A stretch of DNA of 64,000 nt from Bostrychus sinensis (lineage: Eukaryota > Chordata > Actinopteri > Gobiiformes > Eleotridae). Both the position numbers and the translations under genes were made by a program. The stretch is from contig CM036248.1 of the NCBI GenBank assembly GCA_020698575.1, positions 22,308,229-22,372,228 of the forward strand, written 5' to 3'. This document shows positions 37,190 to 49,414 of this stretch, piece after piece. The number at the start of each line of letters is the position of its first letter. The stretch's first letter is position 1. The notes beneath the pieces were generated by a model. That model did not search any database, had not been told where the DNA came from, and worked only from the letters and a program-made list of their open reading frames with translations.

Positions 37190-39450
37190 ATAAAGTGGCA
37201 GATATTGACATGAAGATATTGGCTCCATATGTCCCTGGATGCATGTTTTCTTGAGAAAAACATACCACAACTATAGCGGGTCAGTGGACAGATCACATCA
37301 GTTTATCTGTGGAGCTGCAGGGCGAACAACATCACATGATATCGGTGAGTCTTCTCCTCTCAGGCCTGCACGCTGCCTACTGTCAATTCAGTGTCTTAGT
37401 GGTTGGCACCATTACTGTGCTCTGCTCCCTCCTTACAATAGATGTACTGTGTGCCTTGGAGCCCGATGTGTAAATATTTCATCCATAATTCAGATGTATT
37501 TTACACTTCTGTTCATAGCTTCACACTGTGTTATACATACACACATGTCCATATAGAAACAGAAGGCGGCAGCTGTGTGTGTTGTAAATGAACATTCACT
37601 TTCATGAGATGTATATGTATATAATGTTACGCCTATGCATTTTATAGTGAAGCTATTTTATCAGTCTCTATATAGTGGCTCTATAAACCTACAGGTATAT
37701 AACCTTAAATAAATTAGAAATTAGGACAACATATAGGCTTTTGAATTGACTGTTGAATTAATGGCTATCAGAGATGGTAAGAGATTTTTTTACACAGATA
37801 AACAGCACAAAAGAGAAAAACATAAATAGAATGCAATACAATATCTGATGTTGGAGGACAAGGTGGACTAGTTTTAGATTTTTGTATTTTTATTTTATTA
37901 TGTAAATAATAATAAATAATAAATAATTTTAAAAATTTTGTTTGTTACTTTTTATGCAATTTTACAATAGATATAGAACTACTAATTCATTATGAGAAAG
38001 CTGTATTTAATTCTCTGATTCAACCAGCCATAACTGTTTATGTAAAATAGGTTAATCAGTGTTGTCTTTCTCCAATTCAGTTTGCCTCTTATTTTATTAA
38101 CTGGTAAATGTATCCAGTTACAATTAATCTGGTTGTTTTTGCTCTGTCACCTTGAAACCAAACTCAAATTGCGAGGTACTAAAGTAATTTATGTATTGGA
38201 AAATATAATTATGGTGGCTTGCCTGGCAGTATATAAACTGGCTTGGAAGATAGGATGAACATACCAGTTTCTAGTTTTCATATTTGCTTAAATACTCATA
38301 TGTAGTTATTGTTTACAAATCTATGGAGTCACATTAAACCCTAAAAATACATTATCTAAACTTCTGTAAAGAAATCTGTTGTGTGTCCTTTACTTTTTTA
38401 CATCTCAATCACCAAACGTTAGGGCTACAAGCAAATCTGTTTCAGCCTTATTGACAAAACAACTCATCTGCTGCCCACTCAGCCGTATATGTAGGCAGCA
38501 GCACAAGAAGAATGGACCACAGCACCATTCATTACCCTTAGCTTATAAAAATGAATATAATAAATCACCACAGTATGCTGCTTCTTAAAACGCGCTCATA
38601 ATTCAACTACACTTCAGCCAAAACAATATTAGCATGTTTAATTATTTTACTTTTCTGTCTCTCTGGGTTCAACAAGCAACTGTGTTTGTCTATGTCAATA
38701 CAGTGCATAAATAGACTGCATTAATAAATAATGGTTATGTTAATGTGATGTGGTGCAAGGAGAGAAGAGCCTGGCAGAGTGGTGTCAATATTGCATCAGA
38801 GTTGTAAGTTATTCCGGGCCATTGTGCACTTGAATAATGGGATAGCCTATAAGCATCTGTCCTAATTTATGTTTTAATTTATGAGTGACATAGTCCAGAT
38901 ACTCCAGAGTGTATCAGAAGAATATATGACAGCCATTTTGTTACCACTCAACCTTGAAATCGAGTCTGAAATGAAAGTTAATGTACTGTAGGGCATACCA
39001 GAAAACATTACAAAAGCTTACTCCCCTAAATGCGCCACATATATTTAACCTTGAGTACACATTGCCTCCCCTGTCAAAACTCACCATACCTTCGCCCGGA
39101 TTGACTCTTAAATCCAGGCTTATGTTGCTAATGGACTGGCCATGTTCTTTTTTTATTTACTAATGTTAGCATAATGAGGGCTGGCGCTTAATCTGAGCTA
39201 AACAGGAACAGTACAGAACATACAAGAGTGCATTTTCACAGTGATGAGCTAATTATGTGCTACATTTGGGCCAACTGCTCACTCAGCAACACATGGAAGA
39301 GGCAGCTGTCATTTGCCAACATTGCAATTTTACAGACATTATGGGGAGTGCATATTAAAAAAATGTGAAGTCAGTAATATGGTGCAGAGGACAGGAGCTT
39401 TATACTTTGACTCAAGTAATTTAAAAACATACTGAAACATTCTTTTAAGT
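37190..39450. other. intronic non-coding stretch
   Basis: AT-rich, no gene or clear repeat. Open frames of 60-105 codons on the + strand have no recognisable product. Confidence 0.65.
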
Positions 39451-39454
39451 TTTC

Positions 39455-39630
39455 CAGTGGCAAAGTGGTTAACATGCCTGCTTCACAGTCAGAAGGTCAC
39501 AGGTTCAATACTAGCTTGGGCACTCCAGCAGCTGTGTTAGAGTAGGGTACTTACACCTCTTATTGAGTAATATTATTTTGAGGTACTTTTGCTAAAGCAC
39601 AGGTTTTTAGTACTTCATTCACCTCTAGTA
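39455..39630 (+). repeat. tRNA-headed SINE fragment plus AGTACTTTT repeat
   Basis: CAGTGGCAAAGTGGTTAACA then TGCCTGCTTCACAGTCAGAA and GGTCACAGGTTCAATACT give A- and B-box-like segments. This runs into GAGTAATATTATTTTGAGGT and ACTTTTGCT of the other family. Confidence 0.65.
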
Positions 39631-40522
39631 TAGTGTTTGGTTCGAAGCCAACTGTTTCATAAACATTTGACTGACCAAAAAACTGTACACATCAGGAGTA
39701 TAAACTCAGTCCCAATTCAGAAAAAACATATAGGCTTCTTCTACTTGACGGCTACACTTATAACCACTGACTGATGCTAAATGGACCTCTTTGTGTGGAT
39801 ATGATTTAGGAGTGATGTCTTTGATGCTCTGTCATCTTTTGTATATCTCCTGTGATTTTAAGTTTTCCCATTATGTGCTACAGAACATGAACCTGCTGTA
39901 ACCCATTTTTTGTCAGGCCCAATTGATTGTGACACAACTGTTGCTTTGAATCTTTTTCTGTTAATAAATGAAATGAATTTTCAGTATTAAGTGAAGGTAT
40001 TGTGTGTATTTCTCAAGCTACCACCTGAGCCTTGTCACTACAAAGTGCCTCATAGTGAGTCAAAAGCTATGTTCTATTCATCTGACAGTGTAGATCAAGC
40101 TGGGTTTATAATAGGATTATTTTTAGAGCTTCTGAAAATAGTAATGGAACTATTTTTGCGGCACACGCTTCTAGGGTGGTAAATATAGTACATGAGAATA
40201 TGTATAAAGTAATGCACATTTTATCATCACATACAGTTTACACACAACAATGGCTCAGGTTGGCTTTTGAGACATTTGGAGCCAGGGTCATCTGCATTTT
40301 AGCAGAGTTATTCAAATCCCCAACTTGTGATGTCATAGATAATTCAATATTGTGCCAAGCTGCAAGCAAAACATTTTCAACCAAATTTGCGAATAATGTC
40401 AGACACGTGATTTTTTCAGTACCTAATCAACTAGGCAGTGAACTCAAAAAAGAATAAAGGTTTTGATGCATGCTGAAAAATGTATTGCTTATCTGTAGTG
40501 TAACCATAAAAACATTCACCCA

Positions 40523-40665
40523 GTAGCCAGTCTACCTTTGAGCCGGTCCCAAGCCTGGTTAAATGCAGAGTTGCATTAGGAAGGGCATCTGGTATAAAAC
40601 CAAATCAAACCCACACATCACTGGACACAAATCAAGGAAAAGCCAAAAGGAAAGAAGGAAGCATA
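40523..40665 (+). repeat. teleost interspersed repeat (CAGGAAGGGC family)
   Basis: GAGCCGGTCCCAAGCCTGGT, GCATTAGGAAGGGCATCTGG, TATAAAACCAAATC and the end AAAAGCCAAAAGGAAAGAAG are characteristic of a repeat found throughout teleosts. Confidence 0.8.
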
Positions 40666-41269
40666 ACCACAAAAGACCAAAGCCTTTTAGATTGCGTTGT
40701 TTATGGATTTTTTTTTATTTATTTGAAGGTTATTTTAGTGGAGCTGCTGTCAGAAAGGTTATGTATCAAACAATATATAATGCACCAGTGTGAGGTGAGA
40801 AAGTGGTTATATGTTACATCATTGTCCTCATCTGTACTCCCAGGGTCAACTGTCAAGGTTGGAGTAAATGTAGGTGTCAAGACAATGGATGGCCTCTAGT
40901 GCATGTTGTTAATAAAATGACACTTCTTCACCATCCCATAGTACTTGATGTTGCCTTAACACTTGCTCCTGTCAGGTGATTGTTCACTAAAGTAAGCAGT
41001 GCAGCCCCATTACCCTCTGTACAGGAGTCAGTCAGTCAAGGCAGCTCTATATGATGTGCCCTTTATACTTCCAACCATCTCCATCACACTGTGGCTTGAT
41101 ACACTGTACTACTGCTCTTCATCAGTCTCACCCATAGACTGTATTGAGTAGATGGTCTCACTGTCACACTGTAGTTGGGTTACTGTATCAGTATTCTGGG
41201 AGGAAGAGCTACAGAAGTTAAGTCGTATGAGTGTAAATGAAGCATGGTTCAAAATCTGTTTAGTCAACT

Positions 41270-41820
41270 ACTGATGTTGAGGATGCTATACTATATCTCT
41301 TACATAGGGTCTACTATCACCTAGATGAACCTGGTCATTATGTTAGGGCTATGTTCTTTGATATTTCAAGTGCATTCAACACCATCAGACTGGCATTTCT
41401 TAGTGAAAAACTTAGGAGTCTAGGGGTGGACTCATCCTTTATCACTTGGATCTCCAATTACCTCAGAGACCGCAGTATGTCAGGCTGGGGAACTGTGTCT
41501 CAGAAACTGGCATTAGTAACACAGGGACTCCTCAAAGCACTGTTCTTGCTCCATTCCTCTTCACATTATACACTACTGATTTTAATTATACCTCTGAGCC
41601 CTGCCACATTCAAAAATACTCTGATGACACAGCAATAGTGGCTTGTATCAGAAATGGACAAGAGGAATATAGGAGCCATAAAGAGAACTTTTATAGATGG
41701 AGCCAAGAAAACAGTCTCATTCTGAACACCTCCAAAACGAAAGAGATGGTCATTGACATTGCATCTGGACAACAAGCTGGAGTGGTCCATAAATACGGAT
41801 GCGTACTTTCTTTTTGAAAG
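41270..41820 (+). pseudogene. LINE (L2/Rex-type) reverse transcriptase fragment
   Basis: One frame gives DAILYLLHRVYYHLDEPGHY then MFFDISSAFNTIRLAFLSEK and ITWISNYLRDR. After a single-base frame slip near 41,465-41,475 the next gives PQYVRLGNCVSE, VLAPFLFTLYTTDF, HIQKYSDDTAIVACI and LNTSKTKEMVIDI. The YSDDTA segment is the RT active-site box. A third frame near 41,772-41,800 (NKLEWSINTDA) follows a small deletion. Both ends of the LINE are missing, so this is a dead fragment. The family name is approximate. Confidence 0.88.
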
Positions 41821-41875
41821 TCTTTTTGAATTTTTGAATTTGATTACGATTTGTTTGAGTAGTCTAGCCCCAAGG

Positions 41876-41925
41876 AGTCATAAACCAGTATACTCTTTGT
41901 GCTGGTTCCCTGGGTGAAGAATAAA
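41876..41925 (+). repeat. CAGGAAGGGC-family repeat fragment
   Basis: GTCATAAACCAGTATACTCT then TTGTGCTGGTTCCCTGGGTG matches the family's left end. Confidence 0.6.
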
Positions 41926-41939
41926 GTTGTAGCTGTATG

Positions 41940-42880
41940 TTACTGTTAGTCTTTCCATACTGCCTGTCTTTGTACAACATATGGTCACTGCTCTGTTTTC
42001 AATCTGCAATTTCTTGGACATTAGACCTTATGGCGGCCTTTACTGTTAATCCAGTAGCTGCAATTAGATTTCACACATCTCATCAAGCCATGCTGTACAG
42101 TATGCATCAACAGGTCTCTTAGGATAGATTAAGTAACTGAACTAAATTAATACTTAATGTATACATTGATAAATCATTATAGCCCAGCTTAACATGTTGT
42201 TTATATGTGGGTGTTGAACATGTACCAGTGGCCTCAGATGGAGTGTGATGTAATGGCCGGCCATAAGTCACACAGGCGGTCCTTCAGATCACACATAAAG
42301 CATCTCTACAACAGGGCAGTGTCACACATCTCTAATCTATGGTGACCACTGCCAAAGCACTGTTTAAAATGGCCTAAGCTCCTTGTGTCATCTCCTGCTG
42401 ACACACACAATGACTGTCATTCATCAAACATACATAAAAATATCATTTATTATTTTGGTAATGGGTATAGGGTACACACTAATCTATGAGGTATACTTGG
42501 GATTGATGAGAAATACAAAGTTAGAGAAAAAAGAATCTCAAAAGCTAGTTGTACATTTTGTTCTAATAGTACAACATCTGTTTGTCTTTGCCAGCTGGAG
42601 CATCACCTTAGCTGTGAGTTCAGTGAGCTCAGTGAAGTCAGTTTAAATACTGCTTGCTCCAGAGGTCAGTGCCTTTGGAAACAGAGACTGGAATCAGTTG
42701 ATGGTTGTACAGTATTACTCTATCTACAAACATATTACAGCTTACACCTAACAACTGGGTGGAGATATTTTAAACTAGATTGAAAATGTCACTTTACTTT
42801 TCTCATGTCTGGTTTAGCATACTAAAATGCCTATGCTTCTCAGTTTACAAAACACAACACAAACAACAGGCAATGCAGCA
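41940..42880. other. intronic non-coding stretch
   Basis: No gene or clear repeat recognised. Confidence 0.6.
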
Positions 42881-42889
42881 AAAGGTCTG

Positions 42890-43095
42890 TGGCACACTGT
42901 CCCCATATGCATATTTTGTTGTGTTTGACCCATTCTTCCAATGGCACTGAGGCAACCTGTCAGGAACAGTGGCAACTCCAGATCCTGAGCCAGGATTTTG
43001 GTCAGGAATATCTAGCTGGAGGATTATCCTATTGTGCAGGTTTTAGGTTGATGGGGAACATGCACTCTCCACACAGAAAGGCCCTGCCAATTCAC
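42890..43095 (-). repeat. SINE-related repeat, reverse
   Basis: GTGTTTGACCCATTCTTCC, AGATCCTGAGCCAGGATTTT and GGGGAACATGCACTCTCCAC then ACAGAAAGGCCCTGCC correspond to the reverse of the fish SINE body that reads GGCCTTTCTGTGTGGAG. Confidence 0.55.
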
Positions 43096-43099
43096 TGTA

Positions 43100-44375
43100 C
43101 AGTTGACTGATGTATATTGTTTCCCCTGATAGGACTCAGGCTGTTCACAAATTACCTCATAAAATCTACAAGTAGTGTTTAGGCTGAATACAGTTTGAAC
43201 AATAACAAGCATTTTATGGCCATTACCTCATCTTGCTTTTCTTGCATTGTGCCCAGTAGCGGCCTGATAGCTGTGAGCTGTTACTGCTGTGAGTTGGCCC
43301 ACTTTCCTTACTATACTGGAGGGTTCTCTATCAGAGCCTAGCAACTCCTCCCACCTGTTCCAAACTCTGCTTCTCTACCATCCGTTGTCATTATGTTTCC
43401 ATTATTTCTCTAGTCTTCTATGGGGAACTGATCTAGTCTTCCCCATTTGTTAAGTTAAGCCTCCTGTAAACTTGTTTGCAGTTTAATTTAAGGGTACCAC
43501 ATTTATAAAATACATGTTATAGCATGTGTGTGTTCACCATCATAAGCTATGTCTGATTATTTTAATGTATTGCATTTTTGACTTGATTACATAATATTGT
43601 TAGTTCAGAAGCAGAAACTAAAATATCTGTATTTATTTTGAGGACCGAGTTAATATTTTTAAGCTTTGTTTATATTAGGAGCTGACAGACAAATTCAGCA
43701 TCACCACTTTTATCTGACAAGCCTTTTCCAAAACCATTTCATTTTAAGGATAGATCCTGCTTTACTTACTGAAGTGTCTACCTCACTGTGGCCTTAAGTT
43801 GACAGTTAAGGCGTCTGCTGTCTGCCACTTAAGCTCAATAAATTTTCTTCCTTGATGTGTCATATTGGGAAGGCTATGTAGGACATCTTCACTAATGTAC
43901 TGTATTTTTAGACTTTGAGATGGGCTAAAAATAGCATAGAGCTATTAAAATAAACTTAGAGTCTGGGTATCTGTATTTTGGCAGGCAGACTTGCTGGAGG
44001 AGTCTTTCATAGCAGATGTCCCTTTACAGTGTAATGAGCGTCCATTTCCTGGCTGTGTTCTACTTAATGGAGCAGAAATATCTTGAAAGAGAGTTAAAGT
44101 TATAGTCTCTGGACTATTAAACTTCTGATTTTTGCAGTGCCATCCTACATAATTGATCAAAAAAAATTTTTTTATTGACTGGGTCATCTATGATTCAGAC
44201 ATGAATTTTGGGGCATATGCTCTGCATTGTGCACACACTTATATGTGTATTGGTCTCCTCCGGCTCCCTCCTGTTGTGATGCTGGCAATAATGTACTGGA
44301 TGTCGTTCTGATAATAGTCTTTTAGCAGCTATTATTCAATTTGGCTGGTGGGCTGTGGGTTGCGTGTGTTTCTGG
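43100..44375. other. intronic non-coding stretch
   Basis: No gene or repeat recognised. Confidence 0.6.
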
Positions 44376-44379
44376 CAGA

Positions 44380-44685
44380 GGCGGAAAGTAAGAAGTTGTA
44401 CGTAGGCTATTCAGTACATACTTTACATACGTACATACTTGGGTACATGTTTCATGGAAAAAAAATTACTTTTCCTTTAGAATCTTATGTAAACATATTT
44501 TTTGGCCTCAGTGGCAAAGTAGGTAAAAAGGATTAGTAATAGAAGTGGTACGGGTGGTAGTAGCACAAGTAGCAGTTAGAGTACTAGAAGTTGTAGTATA
44601 TTAGCAGTAGTACCGTTTGTAAATTGCAGTACCTGTAAGTACTTTAGACATGAGTAATAATTACACTCAGTACTTTTTTTTACAT
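44380..44685. repeat. AGTACTTT repeat with SINE-like head and GTA units (left part)
   Basis: Contains GGCCTCAGTGGCAAAGTAGG, then GTGGTAGTAGCACAAGTAGC units and TGTAAGTACTTTAGACATGA. The likely continuation is at 44,990-45,050 (TGTGTACTTTGAGTACTTCT), beyond an inserted element. Confidence 0.6.
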
Positions 44686-44985
44686 AATTCAATTCAATTT
44701 TATTTTATACATAGCCCAGTATCACAACAAAAGTCACCTCAAAGGGCTTCACAAACAGTTAATCAAACATAAACACACAATCAAACATAACACACAATCA
44801 ACACAAACAATAACTACACTAAACTAAACAGACCCAGGACACTCCTGTCCTTGACCCTCCTTCTTGGTAAGGAAAAACTCCTAAAAAAAAACAGCTGTGG
44901 GAAAAAAAGAAGAAACCTTATGGAGCCCATATTGAAGGAGAGATCCTCTCACAGGACGGACAGGCAACATGTGTCTAGAACTGTT
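44686..44985. mobile_element. AATTCAATTCAATTTTATTT-type fish repeat, nested
   Basis: Starts AATTCAATTCAATTTTATTT and includes CACAACAAAAGTCACCTCAA, AGGGCTTCACAAACAG, GGTAAGGAAAAACTCC and GAAGAAACCTTATGGAG. These match in order a repeat very common in teleost genomes. It splits the surrounding AGTACTTT repeat, so it inserted later. Confidence 0.8.
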
Positions 44986-45302
44986 CATCTATAGTATCAT
45001 AGTTCAAGTCTGTGTACTTTGAGTACTTCTTCCATGTACGCCTCTAGCTAGAAGAAAAGCATTCTTTTGATATCCTAAAATTGCAGATGTGTACATGTTT
45101 TCTTGCTTATCCTCAAATGACATATACGTATATGAAATCACACCTTATATAAATATTTTGCTGGCTACAACGCTACACACACTTCTTAGTCACAAGGGCT
45201 TTCAGGCACCTTCCTCAGGCTTACATCTCCATTTGTTAAGGTTGACTCAATACTCTAGAGGGCTCTTCTGGGGCTGCAGGGTTAATACACACAAGCACAA
45301 CG

Positions 45303-45352
45303 TACACACAGACACACACACACACAGACACATACACACACACGCACGCACG

Positions 45353-45399
<47 letters not shown>
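45303..45399 (+). repeat. (CA)n microsatellite
   Basis: About 97 bases of CA units with CG and GA interruptions (ACGCACGCACGCAC). Open frames across it on either strand are artefacts. Confidence 0.97.
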
Positions 45400-45401
<2 letters not shown>

Positions 45402-46004
45402 CTCACAATGCTATTTTCCATTAGTGGTGTGAGCAAAGTGTGGCATTATCTCATTGACATATCATAACTGTGAGTGTTGAGTAATATTGCCTCTTTTACA
45501 GGGTTCTGCTAAGGGCACCTGAGGGACAAAAGGCCGATTTCCTTATCACATTATTACTTTTTTTTAACAATCATATCCTTTCATGTAGACACTTTTACAC
45601 TTTTAGCACTTAACTAACATCTAATATTTATTTTCTGGTCAGAGTGTGAAGGAGAAATAAAGTAGAAACACTGACTGGCTACAAATCCTCTGTCAGATTC
45701 CAAACATCTGTTTTGCATTGAAGTGCCAAGATACAAAGAACTTGAAGGTGGTGTTAAAACAGCTAGTACACAAAACAAATAGAGGCTAAATAACAACAGG
45801 CTTACTGTTGAGAAGATTTTTTAAGGCAGTAGTTAGGATTTTAATTAATCGGTTTACAGAATTAACATGTCCAGTACTGTGCAAAGGTTTTATGCATGAC
45901 TGAAAAAAATGCTATAACTAAGATTCCTTTAATAAATATATATAATAAGAAAATAGAATTATTATTTTTTTCTCTTTGTTATGAGAATTTTAGGAAAGAT
46001 CATT

Positions 46005-46305
46005 AATGGGCCAAGGACAAAGAGATTGGTTTTGTAGTGGATCCAGATCACTGTTTAGTTTTGGCGATTTTTAAGGGATTCTGACTGACCATTTAGAGAT
46101 ATGGAGCAAAAATACAGACTCCCCGCACTTAAAATGGAATAGATTAGTTTTACTTGATTCTATACCATAGTGAGCTATAAGGTTTTTGTGACTCAATGGT
46201 AAAAGCTATCTGAGCTACAAAATCTTCAAGTTTGTCCTGGTCTGGGCACTATGTCTTTACAATTGCGAGATAGGATACATGCCTTGGCAGAGGTCTCGAT
46301 TTTGT
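46005..46305 (+). repeat. composite repeat with SINE-like insert
   Basis: Host part: GGGCCAAGGACAAAGAG, GTGGATCCAGATCACTG, TTTTAAGGGATTCTG and ATACCATAGTGAG. Insert: GGTTTTTGTGACTCAATGGT ... GGTCTGGGCACTATGTC. Host resumes TTTACAATTGCGAGATAGG ... CTTGGCAGAGGTCTCG. The flanks ACCATAGTGAG and ACAATTGCGAG look like an old duplicated target. Confidence 0.65.
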
Positions 46306-46309
46306 AAAT

Positions 46310-48990
46310 ATGTGTTTTGTTTTCTTTTTTACACAGAAACATCTTTCTTTGTTTATAACCTTCCTTAAAAACTCTTGCACAGTTCTGTAGTTCTTTTCTA
46401 TCCGCTTTGGCTGTTACCTTACAGGGACAGCAGAACATCTGCCTTCATCTAACTGTATCCTCTGCATCTTCTTTCACTCCTCTTGCCTTTATTGCAAGTT
46501 GAACCTGGCTTTGACACAAGACTTGAAACGATGTGAGCTGTTGTCTCACCACTGCGCCTGCATTATGGTGTCTTCCTATGATCCAGGTTTAGAGCAGATT
46601 AGATGAAGAATGATGTGACACATACCACTGACTGAGCATCCTTTTGTTATAGCTTTGTGTGCTCGTGGCAGGCCTGTGTGGGGTGGGACACATTGCACCA
46701 TCATTGCCATTGGCTTGTGACTGTCTCTCCTCCTCTGTTGGAACCATAACTGACTGATGATTTCTTCTTCTGTAATACCCAACCCCCATTCTCCACGCAC
46801 ATATGCCCACCCCCCCTCTCTTCTCGGTCTCTATCTCTCTCACACACGCTCGCTTACGTATGTGCAGTCTCCATGGTAACGCGTGGTATCACTATGGCAC
46901 TGGTGGCCTAGCATGCTGCAAGTTGCTGGTGTAATGGATTTACTGTACCAGCGCTGACTGAATGAGCAGCCAGCACGACACAGCCTGGAGGCTTAGGAGG
47001 TTTGAGCTTCCCTTGAGCTTAGAAGAGATCAATGCGTTTTCACCCCATCTCCCCACTCAATGCCAAAGTTAACCTAGAAATCCTCCTATTGCAGTAAACA
47101 TTGTGATCACTATATAGCCATTGAACATCCCAAGAAAATCAGTGCCTAGGCCTATAGTGTGAGACTTTGCCCTCTATTTCACACCATGAGCAAGGTTACC
47201 TGCCCATTTACTCAATGTTTACCTTCCGGGGCCACTTTTCTGTCTGAATATAGAAATTCATTTAACCCTGGGTGCTAATGGGACAGCCTTAGGTTATTAA
47301 TATGAAGTGATGATTGTAATTGTTTGATTATATTAAATAATTTAAAGGTCAACAACATGATGTTTAACCTTGGCAGAACACTAGAATTTTTTTTTCTCTA
47401 GGCTAGTGCTCTCTAGTGGCGGGGAATGGCATGACAGAGCAGGATGCTAGGGCTTTCTGCCTTTGGCTGCTTGGGTTAATTACAATTATGCATTTTGCAA
47501 GTGACCCTCTTTAGTTATTTACATGTGGTAAAGAAATCAGAAATCTACATCTCAGGGTGGCGCTTTATTGGGTTGGTCTCTGTCTCTGGTATTTTGTCCT
47601 TTAGAGTTCCTGTACAGACTTACAGTATGTACAGTATAAGAGAATTTTTTGTAATAGTTTATTGTTGTCAAATTGTTCATAGGGCATGTAGGCAAACTAG
47701 TCCTTTAAAAGGTATGAGGTCTCTGCAACTCCACATATAATTCAATCATTTTTGTTTTGAACACATTTTTAGGCCTGAGACATTGTCTGCACCAAATACA
47801 AATTGTTGAGCAGAACATAGATTTTCCCTTATCAAGTCGAATCCATTTGTTCTATTCCCTGCCCTTTTGCTTTTTGCTCTCTCCATTACAATAGCAAGAA
47901 TGCATTAACAGAGGGATGGACACTATCAGGCCAGCACACATTAGCAGTTGCTCTAGTTTGACCTTAGGTGGTTTGTTTATGCTAGTGTTGAACAGTACAT
48001 CATATGTGTCTTCTGGTATGTCTCTTCATTGTCAGAGACAGACTCCTGTCACGTCGAACAGGTCACATGGTCCAGGTAAAGGATGCTCATCATTATAAGA
48101 GTTTAGACATACTTAAGAAGTTTTGGTAGTTTGGTCCTGGGATCCTTTCTGCATGCAAGTGTGAGCACACATGTATACAATCCTAAATCAAAAAATTAAC
48201 GTGTCATGGGAAGGTCTATGCGTTTCAGTAGTTCAGTTCAAAACGAAACAGATATTATATAGATTATATATAATAAAGATATAGGTCAAGCATGTAGTCA
48301 CTTTGAATTAAACTACCGAAATAAATATCAACTTCTACCATATTCTAATTCATTGATGTAGGACTTCTTGGGGTTCATTCAAGGCAACAATAGGTCTCTT
48401 TCCTTGTCTACGCACGCCCTCTAATGGACATATTTTTTAACGTCTACTGTTTCAATACTTTTGGTACCTATCTTTTGCAAATGAATAAAACACCTATAAA
48501 GTATTTGCCATAACGACATCTACTGACTTATGATTATGAACAAACTCTAAAACGGAGCATATCACTAGAAAATAAAACAGTTTTAAAGAAAGTGAACAAA
48601 ACATTACGTAAATTGTAATGTCCATCACACAGCCACATTGCTAAAATTTCCCACACAAACAGCAGTCCTATATAATAAAAATTACTGGTAGGCTACATTG
48701 GTTGCACAGACTTTCGCATTGCTCCCAGTTCCATTTGTAAAAACCATTCCACTCAATGCTGCTGTTATATCGATATAAGTCCGTCGAAAGCGGAGGCCCT
48801 GCATAACCGGTTTAGTCAACGCATTATCGGATCAATTTACATCATTTTTGTAACATGAGAGCAAAGTCATATCTGGCCCGAGAAGGAAATCAGTCCTTTA
48901 CAGTGCCTTCTGGGCCATTTTCTTTGTGCGGCTACAATGCATGTTCTTCTGTTTTCCGGATCAACAAGACCTCTAAATGAATGTTTAATG
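46310..48990. other. intronic stretch upstream of exon U
   Basis: No gene is supported. 46,800-47,000 is a CT/CA-rich run followed by an X-box-like GTCTCCATGGTAAC (46,867-46,880). CTCF-like motifs on the minus strand occur at 47,405-47,419 and 48,413-48,427. CpG content rises from about 48,770. Confidence 0.6.
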
Positions 48991-48999
48991 AGCATTTCA

Positions 49000-49211
49000 G
49001 AAGTCATAATGGCATGTCGCTAATGTCCCGTAACGATCTTCCTGTTGATGGCCACGCCTCGACGCTGCCTGCCCCACTACGCCGCTGACAGTTGTGCTGT
49101 CCTGGCAATGGTTTGAAGTTTCCTAAATGTAAGACAAGTCGGTTCACTTCACGAAGCTCGAAGTCTGCGCGTATCACAGGACGATCTCAGCCTTCGCTTA
49201 TCGAGACAAAT
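49000..49211 (+). promoter_or_regulatory. putative promoter and 5' leader of exon U
   Basis: This stretch is visibly richer in CpG (for example CCCGTAACG, CACGCCTCGACG, CTACGCCGC) than the AT-rich DNA around it, and it runs directly into the probable U start codon. No TATA box is obvious. Promoter function is inferred from position and composition only, and no transcription start can be fixed. Confidence 0.4.
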
Positions 49212-49242
49212 ATGAGTTTTCCTCTAAGAAAAGCAGTTTCAG
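49212..49242 (+). CDS. fgf13: fgf13 probable alternative 5' exon U (coding part)
   Basis: A ten-codon start, MSFPLRKAVS plus one base, is followed by a GT donor at 49,243. Mammalian exon U encodes the very short start MALLRKSYS, as I know it; the shared features are length, a central LRK, a final Ser, and the phase. The last base G completes Glu with AG of exon 2, as in exons Y and S. The ATG is the first in its frame after the upstream stop and has A at -3. The 5' leader (about 49,020-49,211) is richer in G+C and CpG than its surroundings, as expected of a first exon. The U isoform lacks the long basic N-terminus of S and in mammals is mainly cytoplasmic. The short peptide makes this less certain than exons Y and S; expression data would settle it. 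Confidence 0.68.
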
Positions 49243-49414
49243 GTATGGGGAGCTTATGTTTTTCTACTGCGTTTGAACTGCACTAATTTCATGCTTATGT
49301 GGTGTACCAAGTCTATTTTTTGCCGAATTATTGCCAAGTGTTTTTGCTATACTGGTCTATGTGTGAAGTATTTACTATTTGTTATTTTGGGCTCCTAACG
49401 CGGATAAATATCCT

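Noticed and set aside
45089..45436. Open frames rich in His-Thr or Cys-Val on both strands
   Set aside because: They are translations of the CA microsatellite.
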